Below, piece by piece: positions 17,281-27,428 of a stretch of DNA of 64,000 nt (within the stretch, counting starts at the first letter, position 1; each line of letters begins with the position of its first letter). The notes below the pieces were generated by a model, which worked only from the letters and a program-made list of their open reading frames with translations, did no database searches and was not told the origin of the DNA. The DNA lies in assembly GCF_029870595.1 (NCBI RefSeq), contig NZ_JAPDIR010000011.1:1-64000 (forward strand), read 5' to 3'. The translations under genes were made by a program, and so were the position numbers. This DNA comes from Sphingomonas sp. CBMAI 2297. GTDB lineage: Bacteria; Pseudomonadota; Alphaproteobacteria; Sphingomonadales; Sphingomonadaceae.

Positions 17281-17900
17281 GCCTTGGGCTGCTGCCGCCA
17301 TCTGAGCGCGAGCAGGTAGATCACCGAGGCGACCAGCGCGAACAGGAACCATTGCACCGCATAAGAGAGATGGTTGTTCGGCACGCTCGACAGGTCGGGC
17401 TTCGCCGTCGGCGCCAGGCCCGGCGCGGCGGTGGCCGAGATCAGCATCAGATGCTTGGGCTCGCTGTCGAACAGCCCGGCGAGGAGCGGGCGGTGATCGG
17501 GGGCATGGGTGATCGTGCCGGCCACCTGCCCGCCCTGCCACACCGGCTGGAACTTGGGATCGGGCGCCACGCCCATGTCGACCAGCAGCACCGGCCCCTC
17601 GGCGCCGGTGCGGCACTGCGCGACATGGCGATAGCCATTGGTGCCGTCGGCGGCCCGCCCGCCCTGGCTCTGCCAGCCGACCACCTGGAGGCAGAAGGCG
17701 CTGGCCCGGCGGAACAGATACTGGTCGCCCACCGGCAGGCGGGGAAAGGCCATTTCGGGCTTGTCGAAATTGGCGGCGTAGAGCGTCAGCGCGTCGTGCT
17801 TCTCCGCGCGGCGCTGGAGCTGCCAGATGCCGAGCCCGATCATCGCGGCGACGGCAAGGGTGACGATGATCGTCGGGATCAGTGGCAGGCGCGGCATCAT
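17277..17900 (-). CDS. SURF1 family cytochrome oxidase assembly protein
   Basis: A 207-residue protein with the SURF1 layout: an N-terminal transmembrane helix ending in GLGIWQLQRRAEK, a periplasmic domain, and a C-terminal helix YAVQWFLFALVASVIYLL. SURF1 assists heme a insertion into subunit I. ATGATG overlaps the preceding DUF983 stop. The position after coxIII and DUF983 supports the role. Confidence 0.92.
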   Translation of the reverse strand: MMPRLPLIPTIIVTLAVAAMIGLGIWQLQRRAEKHDALTLYAANFDKPEMAFPRLPVGDQYLFRRASAFCLQVVGWQSQGGRAADGTNGYRHVAQCRTGAEGPVLLVDMGVAPDPKFQPVWQGGQVAGTITHAPDHRPLLAGLFDSEPKHLMLISATAAPGLAPTAKPDLSSVPNNHLSYAVQWFLFALVASVIYLLALRWRQQPKA

Positions 17901-18298
17901 TCGCCCCGCACGCGCCCTTCGCCCGCACGGTTGCGATATTCGAGCGCGAGCAGCAGGCCCTTGGAGAAGCGCAGCGCCAGGATCACCAGCGCCGTGGTGA
18001 TCGGGATCCAGAGCAGCGCATGGATCAGCACGCCCGGCCGGAAGCCGAACTCCACCCATAGCGCCAGCGCCGTGACGAGCGCGCCGATGCCCAGGGTAAG
18101 GAACACGACGGGCCCGTCGCCGACGTTGAACCGGGTGAAGTCGAGCTCGCAGGCGGTGCACCGGTCGGCAAAGCCCGTAAAGCTGCGGAACAGCGTGGGC
18201 GCGCCGCAGCGCGGGCAGGCTCCCCGGGCCCCCGAAAGGATCGGGGGAGGCGATGCTGGACCGCCTCCCCCGGAAATGCCGTGCGTGCCGTCGGTCAC
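17897..18298 (-). CDS. DUF983 zinc-ribbon membrane protein
   Basis: A 133-residue protein with a zinc ribbon (CPRCG..CTACELDF) and two transmembrane helices (VVFLTLGIGALVTALALWV and LIHALLWIPITTALVILAL). DUF983 genes accompany cytochrome oxidase operons in alphaproteobacteria, so an assembly role is likely but unproven. GTG 18296-18298 starts 2 bases after the coxIII stop; a longer in-frame reading would overlap coxIII. Confidence 0.85.
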   Translation of the reverse strand: MTDGTHGISGGGGPASPPPILSGARGACPRCGAPTLFRSFTGFADRCTACELDFTRFNVGDGPVVFLTLGIGALVTALALWVEFGFRPGVLIHALLWIPITTALVILALRFSKGLLLALEYRNRAGEGRVRGE

Positions 18299-18299
18299 G

Positions 18300-19202
18300 T
18301 CAGCCGTGGACCGGCGCACCCCAGCCGCCCCAGACATAGATGGAGGCGAACAGGAACAGCCACACCACGTCGACGAAGTGCCAGTACCAGGCCGCCGCCT
18401 CGAAGCCGAAATGCTGCTTCGGCGTGAAGTCGCCCCGATAGGCACGGACCAGGTTCACGATCAGGAAGATCGTGCCCACGATCACGTGGAAGCCGTGGAA
18501 GCCGGTCGCCATGAAGAAGGCGCCGCCATAGCTCGAGCCGCCTTCGGACCCGGCATGGAAGGGGAAGGGCGCCTCGCTATATTCATAGGCCTGCAGGCAG
18601 CTGAAGGTGATGCCCAGGATCACGGTGAGCCACAGGCCCTTCTTGACCGTGTCGTTCTCGCCCACGCCGATCAGGCCCCACAGGCCCTTCTTCTCGCCGC
18701 CGCGCTCATTGTGGATCAGCCCGTGATGCGCCCAGGTGACGGTGCAGCCCGAGAGCAGCAGGATCAGCGTATTGAGCAGCGGGAACTTCCAGGCATCGAG
18801 CACTTCCATGCCCTTGGGCGGCCATTGCCCGCCCACCGCTTCGACGTGCGAAGGGAAGAGCGCGAAGTCGAACCAGGCCCAGAACCAGCCGACGAAGAAC
18901 ATCACTTCGGAAGCGATGAACAGGATCATGCCGTAGCGCAGGTGGAGCTGCACGATCGGCGTGTGATCGCCGGCATGCGCCTCCTCGATCACCTTGCCCC
19001 ACCAGCCGAACATGGTGAACGCCACGCCGACCAGGCCGGCCAGGAACACCCAGCCGCCGCCATTGTCCTTCTCCGGGGAGATATGCGCGCCGTGCATCCA
19101 CATGATCGCGCCCGACGCGAGCACGAGCGCCGAGAACGAGCCGAACAGCGGCCAAACGCTAGGCGGAAGGATATGGTACTGGTGATTCTTTGCCCCGGCC
19201 AT
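18300..19202 (-). CDS. ctaE: Cytochrome c oxidase subunit III
   Basis: A 300-residue protein with seven membrane helices. It begins GAKNHQYHILPPSVWPLFGS and has the subunit III landmarks FVGWFWAWFDFALFP, QAYEYSEAPF, GFHGFHVIVGTIFL and a WYWHFVDVVWLFLF ending. It completes the core of the aa3 oxidase whose subunits I and II lie at 22.9-25.6 kb. AGGGAAG precedes the ATG. Confidence 0.96.
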   Translation of the reverse strand: MAGAKNHQYHILPPSVWPLFGSFSALVLASGAIMWMHGAHISPEKDNGGGWVFLAGLVGVAFTMFGWWGKVIEEAHAGDHTPIVQLHLRYGMILFIASEVMFFVGWFWAWFDFALFPSHVEAVGGQWPPKGMEVLDAWKFPLLNTLILLLSGCTVTWAHHGLIHNERGGEKKGLWGLIGVGENDTVKKGLWLTVILGITFSCLQAYEYSEAPFPFHAGSEGGSSYGGAFFMATGFHGFHVIVGTIFLIVNLVRAYRGDFTPKQHFGFEAAAWYWHFVDVVWLFLFASIYVWGGWGAPVHG

Positions 19203-19288
19203 CGAACTTCCCTGCTCCTATTTTGCAGCAAGCTTTACGGTGCGAAATCGCTTCCCGCAACAATAGTCGCGCGCGTCCGGCGCCGGCG

Positions 19289-19849
19289 TCAATGGGCCTT
19301 GGCGGCGGCTTCCTTCACTGCCGGCGATTCGGCCGGATAGAAGGTGTAGGAGAGCGTGATCTCCTGCACGTCGCGCGTGTCGGGATCGTCGAGGATCTTG
19401 GGATCCACGTAGAAGATCACCGGCATCCGCACCGTCTCGCCCGGCTTCAGCGTCTGCTGGGTGAAGCAGAAGCACTGGATCTTGGTGAAGTATTTGCCGA
19501 CGAAGACCGGCGTGACGTTGAACGTCGCCGTGCCCGTCACTTCATGGTCGGAGGTGTTGGTGGCGGTGAAGAACGCCATGTCGCGCCCGCCGATGTCGAT
19601 CGTGTCCGATCGCCGCTCGGGCTGGAACTTCCAGGGAATGCCCTTGGCGACGTTGCTGTCGAAGGCGATGGTGATCTTCTGGCCGACGCTGCCCGGGGCG
19701 CGGGCCCCGCGCTGGGTGGTGCCGTTCAGCCCGGTCGCCTCGCAGAACATGCGGTAGAGCGGCACCGCCGCGAAGCCCAGGCCGGTCATCGAGCACACGC
19801 CGATCCCGGCGAGGATCGCGACGCGCAGGTTCCGGCTGATGCGGATCAT
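19289..19849 (-). CDS. ctaG: Cytochrome c oxidase assembly protein CtaG (Cox11)
   Basis: A 186-residue copper chaperone for the CuB site of subunit I. It has one N-terminal membrane helix, then a periplasmic immunoglobulin-like domain with the copper motif QCFCFTQQTLKPGE and VDPKILDDPDTRDVQEITLSYTF. ATG overlaps the small upstream gene's stop (ATGA). Confidence 0.95.
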   Translation of the reverse strand: MIRISRNLRVAILAGIGVCSMTGLGFAAVPLYRMFCEATGLNGTTQRGARAPGSVGQKITIAFDSNVAKGIPWKFQPERRSDTIDIGGRDMAFFTATNTSDHEVTGTATFNVTPVFVGKYFTKIQCFCFTQQTLKPGETVRMPVIFYVDPKILDDPDTRDVQEITLSYTFYPAESPAVKEAAAKAH

Positions 19850-20025
19850 CCGGCATGGCCCAGCTGGATCTTCACGATCGAGATCGCGAAGACGAGCACC
19901 ACGAACAGGCCCAGCAGCACCGCCATCACCCGGGCCCGGCCGCGCTGGCGGGCGCGGATCAGCTCGGCCTCCTCGACCGGCGTCGCCGGGGCCTTGGACG
20001 GAGTCGGGATCAGATCATCGGTCAT
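19846..20025 (-). CDS. Small single-span membrane protein (CoxF-like)
   Basis: A 59-residue protein: a hydrophilic, proline-containing start and one helix [23 protein letters not shown]. The same small gene lies between ctaB and ctaG in many alphaproteobacteria and is thought to help oxidase assembly. Its start overlaps the ctaB stop and its stop overlaps the ctaG start. Confidence 0.85.
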   Translation of the reverse strand: MTDDLIPTPSKAPATPVEEAELIRARQRGRARVMAVLLGLFVVLVFAISIVKIQLGHAG

Positions 20026-20924
20026 GCGAACCACCTGTCGACGACGAGCGCGCCGAAAATGACGAAGAGATAGAGGATCGAGAATTTGAACAGCCGCTTC
20101 TCGGGCGCCATGCCGTCCCCGGGCTCGGCGCGGCGGGCCGCCACCTGCACCGCCATGGCGAGGAACAGGCCGGACATCGCCGCCGCGACGATCCCGTAGA
20201 TCGGCCCGGCGAGCCCCAGCGGCCAGGGCGCGGCCGCGCATAGGATCATCGGGATCGTGTAGAGCCCGATCTGGATCCGCGTCGATTTCTCGCCGGCCAC
20301 CACCGGCAGCATCGGCACCCCGGCATTGGCATAGTCGGTCTTCACGAACAGCGCGAGCGCCCAGAAATGCGGCGGCGTCCACAGGAAGATCAGCGCGAAC
20401 AGCAGCACCGGCATCAGCGTGACGTCGCCCGTCGCCGCCGCCCAGCCGATCATCGGCGGAAAGGCCCCGGCCGCGCCGCCGATCACGATGTTCTGCGGCG
20501 TGCGGCGCTTGAGCCAGATCGTGTAGACGAACACATAGAACAGGATCGACGCGGCGAGGATGAGCGTCGCCACCAGGTTGATCGCGAAATACATCAGCGC
20601 GAGGCTGAAGCCCGCCAGGCCGACGCCGAAATGCAGCGCCGACTGGCGCTCCATCCGGCCGGCCGGCAGCGGGCGCTGCTGCGTTCGCTTCATCTTGGCG
20701 TCGAGATCGGCCTCATACCATTGGTTGAGCGCCCCCGCTGCGCCCGCGCCCAGCGCGATGCACAGGATGGCGGTGAAGCCCAGCACGGGATGGATCGGCA
20801 CCGGCGCGGCCAGCATGCCGCACAGCCCGGTGAAGACGACGAGGGTCATCACCCGCGGCTTGGTGAGCGCGAGGAAGTCGCGCCAGTCGGCGGGCAGGGT
20901 GACGGTGGCGGAAGCGGTGCTCAT
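20022..20924 (-). CDS. ctaB: Protoheme IX farnesyltransferase (heme O synthase)
   Basis: A 300-residue polytopic UbiA-family prenyltransferase making heme O, the precursor of oxidase heme a. The prenyl-diphosphate motif [23 protein letters not shown] is visible, as is [25 protein letters not shown]. The start at 20924 follows the alignment of the typical [17 protein letters not shown]-terminus; further upstream in-frame codons overlap a non-coding stretch. Confidence 0.95.
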   Translation of the reverse strand: MSTASATVTLPADWRDFLALTKPRVMTLVVFTGLCGMLAAPVPIHPVLGFTAILCIALGAGAAGALNQWYEADLDAKMKRTQQRPLPAGRMERQSALHFGVGLAGFSLALMYFAINLVATLILAASILFYVFVYTIWLKRRTPQNIVIGGAAGAFPPMIGWAAATGDVTLMPVLLFALIFLWTPPHFWALALFVKTDYANAGVPMLPVVAGEKSTRIQIGLYTIPMILCAAAPWPLGLAGPIYGIVAAAMSGLFLAMAVQVAARRAEPGDGMAPEKRLFKFSILYLFVIFGALVVDRWFA

Positions 20925-20986
20925 GGTCGTGCGCCGGCTATAGGGCCGGGTTGACCGAGGGGGAAGGGGCGGTTTGCCCCGGCCAT

Positions 20987-21403
20987 TCAACCAAAGTCCC
21001 CATTCATCAGCCATTTGGTATCCGAGGCCGTTCGGCAATATTCCGCGAATTCGTCGCCGCGGACGAAGAGATCATAGTCGTCGTCGATCAGGAAATTCGG
21101 ATCATCTGCGATCGCGGTCAGAACTGCCTTCAATTGTGCTGCATCATGGAAATGCACGAAATAATTCTCGCGGCTCGGGCCCATCGACCGGATGCGTGCC
21201 AACCGTTCCGGTTCCTCGGCCCAGGAGCTGTCGTCCCGCCCAAAGGGCCAGAGCCGGACGTGTTCGCCCCCTAAAATGCCGTGAAACTCGAATTTGGCGG
21301 GGTCGTCATGCCTCGGGTGCGCGGTCCACTGCATTTCAGGCGCACGCGATACCAGCTGGTCAAGCTGAAGCGGCTGGGGCGCGAAAAGAACTACATAGCG
21401 CAT
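20987..21403 (-). CDS. Hypothetical protein
   Basis: A 138-residue soluble protein from ATG 21401-21403; an in-frame ATG at 21434-21436 gives 11 more residues. It is acidic and rich in Phe, Trp and His ([40 protein letters not shown]), and less GC-rich than its neighbours. No family is recognised and no clear ribosome site is present, so it may be a recent acquisition or a false call. It lies between ctaB and the retropepsin gene, splitting the oxidase locus. Confidence 0.5.
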   Translation of the reverse strand: MRYVVLFAPQPLQLDQLVSRAPEMQWTAHPRHDDPAKFEFHGILGGEHVRLWPFGRDDSSWAEEPERLARIRSMGPSRENYFVHFHDAAQLKAVLTAIADDPNFLIDDDYDLFVRGDEFAEYCRTASDTKWLMNGDFG

Positions 21404-21490
21404 GCAGGTGAATACCAAGCGGTACCGCGCCTGCAAGGGCTGGGGCGGATCGACATTCGGCGTGGAGGAGCCGCTATGGCCCCCTCTATC

Positions 21491-21603
21491 CTGTCAGCCC
21501 GGCCCTGTGCCGGGGGCCACCGGGAGGCTGTCGGAAAGCAAGAAGCTCCTGGCGCTGGATTTGAGGCGCCGTGGACCCCGGCACAAGGCCGGGGTGACGA
21601 TAG
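21491..21603. repeat. Palindromic repeat related to the CTAGGTTGAG family
   Basis: CAGCCCGGCCCTGTGCCGGG and CCCCGGCACAAGGCCGGGG face each other over about 60 bases, with a CTATC/GATAG edge outside. The core resembles the other elements, but the CTAGGTTGAG ends are missing. It occupies the 379-bp gap between the hypothetical gene and the retropepsin gene; I see no other feature there. Confidence 0.6.
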
Positions 21604-21782
21604 CGGGCGGGGCGCCACAAATGTCGATTCATTCCAGGGCGGCAAGCCCAAGCTGGCGTGTCGTCGTCCCTGCTTCTCTCCGGCCCCCTTCGGTCCCAAG
21701 GCAGCGAGTTCCCGGGCTCCAGCTCCGTTCGGAACACCTCCGTTGCGGGCCGCCATATGGGGCGGGGCGACGACGGATGACC

Positions 21783-22673
21783 CTATTGCTTCACCGCGCG
21801 GTCGAGCGGGATCGCCGGCTTGGGCGGCACGGGCGGCTTGCCGATCCAGGCGAGGCCGCGGGCGAGGTCGAGCGTCACCACCCAGTTGCGCAGGAACGGC
21901 ATGCCGAGATTGCCGTCCATGATCATGTCCGGCGTGAAGGCATCGGGCGTGGTCGCGCGAATGTCGCCCAGCACTTCGAAATCGGCCGGCTGCTTGTCTT
22001 CCAGCTTCGGGTCCATCCCCACCAGCTCGGCGATGGGCTTGGAGACGAGCACGGTGCCGCCATTGCCCGAATCGAGCTCGAACCACAAAGTGCCCAGCCT
22101 GCTCGGTACCGCGGCCATCACCGCCAGCGCGCCGCCGTCGATCTCGCGCTTCAGCCGGATGCGCAGCGGCCGCATGCCGGCGATGCGCGCCGCCCGGCTC
22201 GCTTCCGATTCGAGCGTCATCGTGCCGGCCGCGAAGTCGAGGGTCACGGTGCGGCCCTCGAACAGGTTGAGCCCGATGATCCCGTCCAGGGCGGCGTTCT
22301 TCGGATTGTCCGCCGCCATGTTGACCAGCCCGGTGATCGGTGGCCTGGCGGCGATCCCGCCTAGCGTGATCGCGATATTCTCGCCGCAATGGGGGCCGTC
22401 GAAGCGCTTGCCCATCATGTTGTAGCCGGTGAGGCGCCCCCAGGGCGTGCAGCCGGCCCGCGTCGCGGTCTCGCGCGAGACGAGGGTGATGCCGGCGCCG
22501 GTATCGAGCAGGTACAGCCCCTTCTTGCCGGCGATCTCGGCTTCGATCGCCCAGCGGGTGCGCCACGGCGTCAGCTGGATCACCGCTTCGGGCTTGGCCG
22601 GCGGTGCCGTCTGCGCCTCGGCGGCGGGCATGGCGGCGAACAGCAGCGCGAGCGCGCCGGGCAGGAACTTCAT
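21783..22673 (-). CDS. Secreted retropepsin-like aspartyl protease
   Basis: A 296-residue exported protein (signal peptide ends PAAEAQ, about residue 21). It has two related lobes, each with an aspartyl-protease motif: YLLDTGAGITLVS near residue 55 and FELDSGNGGTVLVS near 200, each followed by a hydrophobic-Gly strand (DGIIGLNLF, GNLGMPFL). Two lobes in one chain suggest an intramolecular dimer. GGAGAA precedes the ATG. Bacterial members are poorly characterised and substrates are unknown. It separates ctaD from ctaB. Confidence 0.85.
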   Translation of the reverse strand: MKFLPGALALLFAAMPAAEAQTAPPAKPEAVIQLTPWRTRWAIEAEIAGKKGLYLLDTGAGITLVSRETATRAGCTPWGRLTGYNMMGKRFDGPHCGENIAITLGGIAARPPITGLVNMAADNPKNAALDGIIGLNLFEGRTVTLDFAAGTMTLESEASRAARIAGMRPLRIRLKREIDGGALAVMAAVPSRLGTLWFELDSGNGGTVLVSKPIAELVGMDPKLEDKQPADFEVLGDIRATTPDAFTPDMIMDGNLGMPFLRNWVVTLDLARGLAWIGKPPVPPKPAIPLDRAVKQ

Positions 22674-22798
22674 CTCGCTTCTCCCTGGATTTCCCGGCAT
22701 CGTTCCGCCTGCGCATCTTTCTCCAGGATGAACGGCGCGATTCATGCGGTCAATGCCATGCCTGGCGCGACCAAATCGCGCGGCGCCGGACATGAGAA

Positions 22799-22824
22799 CG
22801 CCCCGGAAGTTTCCTTCCGGGGCG
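22799..22824 (-). terminator. Rho-independent-type terminator after ctaD
   Basis: A perfect 10-bp stem (CGCCCCGGAA/TTCCGGGGCG, loop of 6) lies 27 bases past the ctaD stop, on the minus strand followed by TTCTC. It should end the ctaC-ctaD transcript, which would make the downstream oxidase assembly genes a separate unit. Confidence 0.75.
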
Positions 22825-22851
22825 CTTCATGCGTCAGCCTTGCGGCCGGGC

Positions 22852-24519
22852 TCAGTGGTGATGCCCGTCCTCGATGACCGGCAGCGTCTCGAACTGGTGG
22901 AACGGCGGCGGGCTCGACAGCGTCCATTCGAGCGTCGTCGCGCCTTCGCCCCAGGGATTGCCCTCGGCCTTCCTGCCCGCGACCAGCGCCCAGATCACGT
23001 TCACGAAGAAGATCACCATCGAGGCGAACATGATGAAATAGCCGATCGTGGCGACATGGTTCCACAGCGCATAGGCGTCCGGATAGTCCGGATAGCGGCG
23101 CGGCATGCCCTGCAGGCCCAGGAAGTGCATCGGGAAGAACAGGATGTTCACGCCGACGAAGAAGATCCAGAAGTGCAGTTGGCCGAGCAGCTCGCTGTAC
23201 ATCCGGCCGCTCATCTTCGGGAACCAATAGTAGAAGCCGGCGAACAGCGAGAACACCGCGCCGAGCGACAGCACATAGTGGAAGTGCGCGACGACGTAAT
23301 AGGTGTCCTGCATATAGTCGTCGACGCCGCCGTTCGCGAGCACGACGCCGGTCACGCCGCCCACGGTGAACATGAAGATGAAGCCGATCGCCCAGACCAT
23401 CGGGGTCCTGAAGCTGATCGAGCCGCCCCACATGGTGGCGATCCACGAGAAGATCTTCACCCCGGTCGGCACCGCGATCACCATGGTGGCGGCGGTGAAA
23501 TACATCTTCACGGTGACCGACATGCCGGTGGTGAACATGTGGTGCGCCCACACGACGAAGCCGACCAGGCCGATCGCGACCATGGCATAGGCCATGCCGA
23601 GATAGCCGAACACCGGCTTGCGGCTGAACGTCGCGATGATCTGGCTGACGATGCCGAAGCCCGGCAGGATCATGATGTACACTTCGGGATGGCCGAAGAA
23701 CCAGAACAGGTGCTGGTAGAGGATCGGGTCGCCGCCATATTGCGGGTCGTAGAAGGCGGTGCCGAAATTGCGGTCGGTCAGCAGCATGGTGATCGCGGCG
23801 GCGAGCACCGGCAGCGCCAGCAGCAGCAGGAAGGCAGTGATCAGCACCGACCAGACGAACAGCGGCATCTTGTGCAGGGTCATGCCCGGCGCGCGCATGT
23901 TGAAGATGGTGGTGATGAAGTTGATCGCGCCCAGGATCGAGCTGGCGCCCGCCAGGTGGAGCGACAGGATCGCCATGTCGACCGACGGCCCCGGCTCGCC
24001 ATAGGTGGAGAGCGGGGCGTAGACCGTCCAGCCCGTGCCCGCGCCGACGCCCGCGAAGGGCGAGGCGAGCAGCAGCAGGAACGCCGGGATCAGCAGCCAG
24101 AACGAGATGTTGTTCATGCGCGGGAACGCCATGTCCGGCGCGCCGATCATGATCGGCACGAACCAGTTGCCGAAGCCGCCGATCATCGCGGGCATGACCA
24201 TGAAGAACACCATGATCAGGCCGTGCGCAGTGATCAGCACGTTCCAGAAGTGCATGGCGTCGTCGAACTTGGTCTCGTTGCCGTGCAGGAAGCTCAGCCA
24301 ATAGGGCAGCCACTGGATGCCCGGCTCGGCCAGCTCGACGCGCATCAGGCCCGAGATGCCGCCGCCGATGATGCCGGCGACGATCGCGAAGATCAGGTAG
24401 AGCGTGCCGATGTCCTTGTGGTTCGTCGACATGAACCAGCGGGCGAAGAAGCCCGGCTTGTGATCGGCATCATGGTGGTCATGCGCATGATCATGCGCGT
24501 GGAGGGCGATATCGGTCAT
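22852..24519 (-). CDS. ctaD: Cytochrome c oxidase subunit I
   Basis: A 555-residue aa3-type heme-copper oxidase catalytic subunit with about 12 helices. The crosslinked His-Tyr pair is in [14 protein letters not shown], CuB ligands in [11 protein letters not shown], and heme ligands in [12 protein letters not shown]. The D-channel pattern is present ([24 protein letters not shown]). The N-terminus is His-rich ([16 protein letters not shown]), and the C-terminus ends VIEDGHHH; both might bind metal. It starts 4 bases after the ctaC stop. Confidence 0.97.
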   Translation of the reverse strand: MTDIALHAHDHAHDHHDADHKPGFFARWFMSTNHKDIGTLYLIFAIVAGIIGGGISGLMRVELAEPGIQWLPYWLSFLHGNETKFDDAMHFWNVLITAHGLIMVFFMVMPAMIGGFGNWFVPIMIGAPDMAFPRMNNISFWLLIPAFLLLLASPFAGVGAGTGWTVYAPLSTYGEPGPSVDMAILSLHLAGASSILGAINFITTIFNMRAPGMTLHKMPLFVWSVLITAFLLLLALPVLAAAITMLLTDRNFGTAFYDPQYGGDPILYQHLFWFFGHPEVYIMILPGFGIVSQIIATFSRKPVFGYLGMAYAMVAIGLVGFVVWAHHMFTTGMSVTVKMYFTAATMVIAVPTGVKIFSWIATMWGGSISFRTPMVWAIGFIFMFTVGGVTGVVLANGGVDDYMQDTYYVVAHFHYVLSLGAVFSLFAGFYYWFPKMSGRMYSELLGQLHFWIFFVGVNILFFPMHFLGLQGMPRRYPDYPDAYALWNHVATIGYFIMFASMVIFFVNVIWALVAGRKAEGNPWGEGATTLEWTLSSPPPFHQFETLPVIEDGHHH

Positions 24520-24523
24520 GGTC

Positions 24524-25621
24524 TCACTTGCCCGTCATGTTGCCGGCGGCGGCGTTGGCGGCCGGCGCGGTCTCGTTGGTGGCGGCCGGTTCGGCGGCGG
24601 CATTGGTCTCGGCGGCCGGCGCGGCGGCGTTCTGCGTGGCCGTGGCCGTGGCTGCCGCGGCGGCGGCGACCTCGGCCGGCATGGTGCCGCCCTTCGACTT
24701 CACCCACTGCGCGAACTCGGCCGGCGACACGGCCTCGACCGCGATCGGCATATAGGCATGGCGCGCGCCGCACAGCTCGGAGCACTGGCCGAAATACAGG
24801 CCCGGCTTGTCGATGGTGAAGCTCGTCTCGTTGAGCTTGCCCGGCACCGCGTCGAGCTTGATCCAGAAGGCGGGCACCGCCCAGCTGTGGATCACGTCCT
24901 GTGCGGTGGTGATCAGCCGGATCGGCACGCCGACCGGCAGCACCACGCGCTGGTCGGTCGCGAGCAGGCGCGGGCCGTCGGCATCGGTGCGGTAGCGCGT
25001 GCCGGCCGGAACCTGGCTCTGCTCCTTGAGCATGTTGGCGGTCAGCTGGATGCCGCCATTGTCCGGATATTCATAGCTCCAGAACCACTGGTTGCCGATC
25101 GCCTTCAGCGTGATCGCATCCTTGGGCGCCGGCTTGAACTGCGCGGCGAGCAGGCTGATCGACGGCACGGCGATCGCGACCAGGATCAGCACCGGCACCA
25201 GCGTCCAGATGATCTCGATCGTGGTGTTGTGCGCGGTCCGCGACGGCGTCGGGTTGGCGGCGCGGCGATAGCGGAAGATCACCCACACCAGCAGGAGCAG
25301 CACGAAGATCGAGATCGCGGTGATCAGCGGCAGCAGGATATAGTTGTGGAATCTGTGCGCCTCGCGGCCGTTCGGCGTCACCTGCTCCTGCAGCGTGATC
25401 GCGTCGGCGGTCGGCTGGCCGATGCCCGGTGCCGCCTTGGTCCGCGGCTGGCCCGAAGCGTCGAGCGTGGGATCGGCAACCGCCGGCGTGGCGGTCGCGG
25501 CCGGCGCGGCGCTGTTCGCGACCGGAGTCGCGCTGTTCGCGACAGGCTCCTGGGCCGAAGCGGGCGTGGCGAACGCCATCCCCGCCGCCAGGAGGATCGA
25601 AGTCAACCCAAGCATGCGCAT
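24524..25621 (-). CDS. ctaC: Cytochrome c oxidase subunit II
   Basis: A 365-residue subunit carrying the CuA centre that accepts electrons from cytochrome c. It has a signal peptide (ends ATPASAQ), an Ala/Pro-rich linker, two transmembrane helices and a cupredoxin domain with CuA ligands in [16 protein letters not shown]. About 45 Ala/Asn/Glu-rich residues follow the cupredoxin, a low-complexity tail longer than usual. The promoter should lie in the 160 bp shared with divergent pyrE. Confidence 0.96.
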   Translation of the reverse strand: MRMLGLTSILLAAGMAFATPASAQEPVANSATPVANSAAPAATATPAVADPTLDASGQPRTKAAPGIGQPTADAITLQEQVTPNGREAHRFHNYILLPLITAISIFVLLLLVWVIFRYRRAANPTPSRTAHNTTIEIIWTLVPVLILVAIAVPSISLLAAQFKPAPKDAITLKAIGNQWFWSYEYPDNGGIQLTANMLKEQSQVPAGTRYRTDADGPRLLATDQRVVLPVGVPIRLITTAQDVIHSWAVPAFWIKLDAVPGKLNETSFTIDKPGLYFGQCSELCGARHAYMPIAVEAVSPAEFAQWVKSKGGTMPAEVAAAAAATATATQNAAAPAAETNAAAEPAATNETAPAANAAAGNMTGK

Positions 25622-25781
25622 CGTCTATCTTCACCCTGTTCCGCAAGAGCCCCGGGCTGGGAAAGGATTACCCCCAGTGCAACTGGCGTATACGAGCCAC
25701 GCATCCATTCTCAACCCTTTTTGATCGCCCGTTGCGGTCGTTGGAGGGTGGTCCTAAGGGAAATCGACAATCCCGGCGACG

Positions 25782-26378
25782 ATGGAGCGAGCATTGGAAG
25801 GCAACGCAATTCTGGACGAGTTTCGTGCTGCAGGTGCGTTGCTCGAAGGCCATTTCATCCTGTCTTCCGGCCTTCGTTCTCCCATCTTCTTGCAAAAGAT
25901 GCGTATTTTCGAGGACCCCGCACGCACCGAGCGTGTGTGCAGTGCACTAGGAGCGCTGATCCGCGAATCGTTCGGGCGGGTCGACATGGTCGTCTCCCCC
26001 GCGATCGGCGGAATCATCCCAGGCTATGAGACGGCCCGCGCGCTGGGCTGCAAGGCGGTGTTCGTCGAGCGCGAGGACGGCGAGTTCCAGCTGCGCCGCG
26101 GCTTCGAGATTCCCGAAGGCGCTCGGATCGTGATGGTCGAGGATATCGTCACCACCGGCCTGTCGTCGCGCGAGTGCATCGCCGCGATCCGCCGGCATCC
26201 GGGCGAATTGCTCGGCGCCGCCTGCATCGTCGATCGCTCGAACGGCACGGCGGATATCGGCGTGCCCCTGGTCTCGCTGCTGAAGATGGACGTGCCCGCC
26301 TATCCGGCCGACCAGCTCCCGCCCGAGCTGGCGGCGATCCCCGCGGTCAAGCCGGGCAGCCGGGCGATCACGGCATAG
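25782..26378 (+). CDS. pyrE: Orotate phosphoribosyltransferase
   Basis: A 198-residue enzyme forming OMP from orotate and PRPP in pyrimidine synthesis. The PRPP loop [17 protein letters not shown] is near residue 115, with [18 protein letters not shown] and [15 protein letters not shown] earlier. The start agrees with family length. It is the first gene of a long plus-strand run (pyrE-pdxJ-orf-acpS-lepB...). Confidence 0.96.
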   Translation: MERALEGNAILDEFRAAGALLEGHFILSSGLRSPIFLQKMRIFEDPARTERVCSALGALIRESFGRVDMVVSPAIGGIIPGYETARALGCKAVFVEREDGEFQLRRGFEIPEGARIVMVEDIVTTGLSSRECIAAIRRHPGELLGAACIVDRSNGTADIGVPLVSLLKMDVPAYPADQLPPELAAIPAVKPGSRAITA

Positions 26379-26391
26379 GGAGGCGCGAAGG

Positions 26392-27144
26392 GTGACCGCC
26401 AAGCTCCAAGAGTCTGCGAGGGACCGCCTTCGCCTGGGCGTCAACATCGATCATGTCGCCACCGTGCGGAACGCGCGCGGCTCGGGCTATCCCGATCCGG
26501 TGCGCGCGGCCCTGCTCGCGGCCGAGGCCGGCGCCGACGGCATCACCGCGCATCTGCGCGAGGATCGCCGGCACATCACCGACGACGACATCGCCCGGCT
26601 CTCCGCCGAGCTGACGGTGCCGCTCAACCTGGAGATGGCGGCGACCGGGGAGATGCTGGCGATCGCGCTCCGCCACCGCCCGCATGCCGTGTGCATCGTG
26701 CCCGAGAAGCGCGAGGAGCGCACCACCGAGGGCGGGCTCGACGTCGCCGGGCATTTCGATCACCTCGCCCCGATGGTGGCGAAGCTGCGCGAGAATGGCA
26801 GCCGCGTCTCGCTGTTCATCGAGCCGGACGAGCGCCAGATCGACGCGGCGCTGCGCCTGGGCGCCCCGGTCGTCGAGTTCCACACCGGCCGCTATTGCGA
26901 GCTGGCCGAGGCGGACCGCGCCGCCGAGCTGCGCCGGATCGCCGATGCCGCCGCGCTCGCGGCCAAGGCGGGGATCGAGCCGCATGCCGGCCATGGCCTC
27001 ACCTTCGACAATGTGATCCCGATCGCGGCGATCCCGCAGGTCATGGAGCTCAACATCGGCCATTTCCTGATCGGCGAGGCGATCTTCGACGGCCTCGCCC
27101 CGGTGATTCGCCACATGCGCGCGCTGATGGACGCGGCGCGGTGA
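26392..27144 (+). CDS. pdxJ: Pyridoxine 5'-phosphate synthase
   Basis: A 250-residue TIM barrel joining deoxyxylulose 5-phosphate and aminoacetone phosphate into PNP. Diagnostic segments are [49 protein letters not shown] and [14 protein letters not shown] 26392 follows AGGGAGG. Coupling to acpS is common in proteobacteria; here a small membrane-protein gene separates them. Confidence 0.96.
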   Translation: MTAKLQESARDRLRLGVNIDHVATVRNARGSGYPDPVRAALLAAEAGADGITAHLREDRRHITDDDIARLSAELTVPLNLEMAATGEMLAIALRHRPHAVCIVPEKREERTTEGGLDVAGHFDHLAPMVAKLRENGSRVSLFIEPDERQIDAALRLGAPVVEFHTGRYCELAEADRAAELRRIADAAALAAKAGIEPHAGHGLTFDNVIPIAAIPQVMELNIGHFLIGEAIFDGLAPVIRHMRALMDAAR

Positions 27145-27428
27145 GGCGCATTCTCTTCGCAGTGGTCGCCGCCGGTGCGATGGGCGCGGCGGTGGTTGCC
27201 GGGCTGCACCCGGTCTGGTTCGCGCTGGCGAAGCTGGGGACGGACAGCGAGATCATCGACTGGGCTTTCTGGCAGCAGTCGATGCCGGCGGTAGCGGTTG
27301 GGCTTGCGGTCGGCGCGGGAGCCCTTGCGATCGCGGATCGTCGGCCGCGCACGGCCCTGGCGCTTCTCGTGATCTCGCCGGTTGCCGCCTTTGCCGCCGG
27401 CAACGTCATTCTGGCGCTGACCCTATGA
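27141..27428 (+). CDS. Small three-span membrane protein of unknown function
   Basis: A 95-residue protein beginning at GTG 27141, overlapping the pdxJ stop (GTGA); its stop overlaps the acpS ATG (ATGA). Three hydrophobic helices are visible ([55 protein letters not shown]). No family is recognised, but the tight overlaps on both sides argue that it is translated. Confidence 0.7.
   Translation: MRRILFAVVAAGAMGAAVVAGLHPVWFALAKLGTDSEIIDWAFWQQSMPAVAVGLAVGAGALAIADRRPRTALALLVISPVAAFAAGNVILALTL

Noticed and set aside
22744..24819. A 691-codon open frame on the plus strand
   Set aside because: It is antisense to ctaD and ctaC, whose heme and copper ligands are unmistakable.
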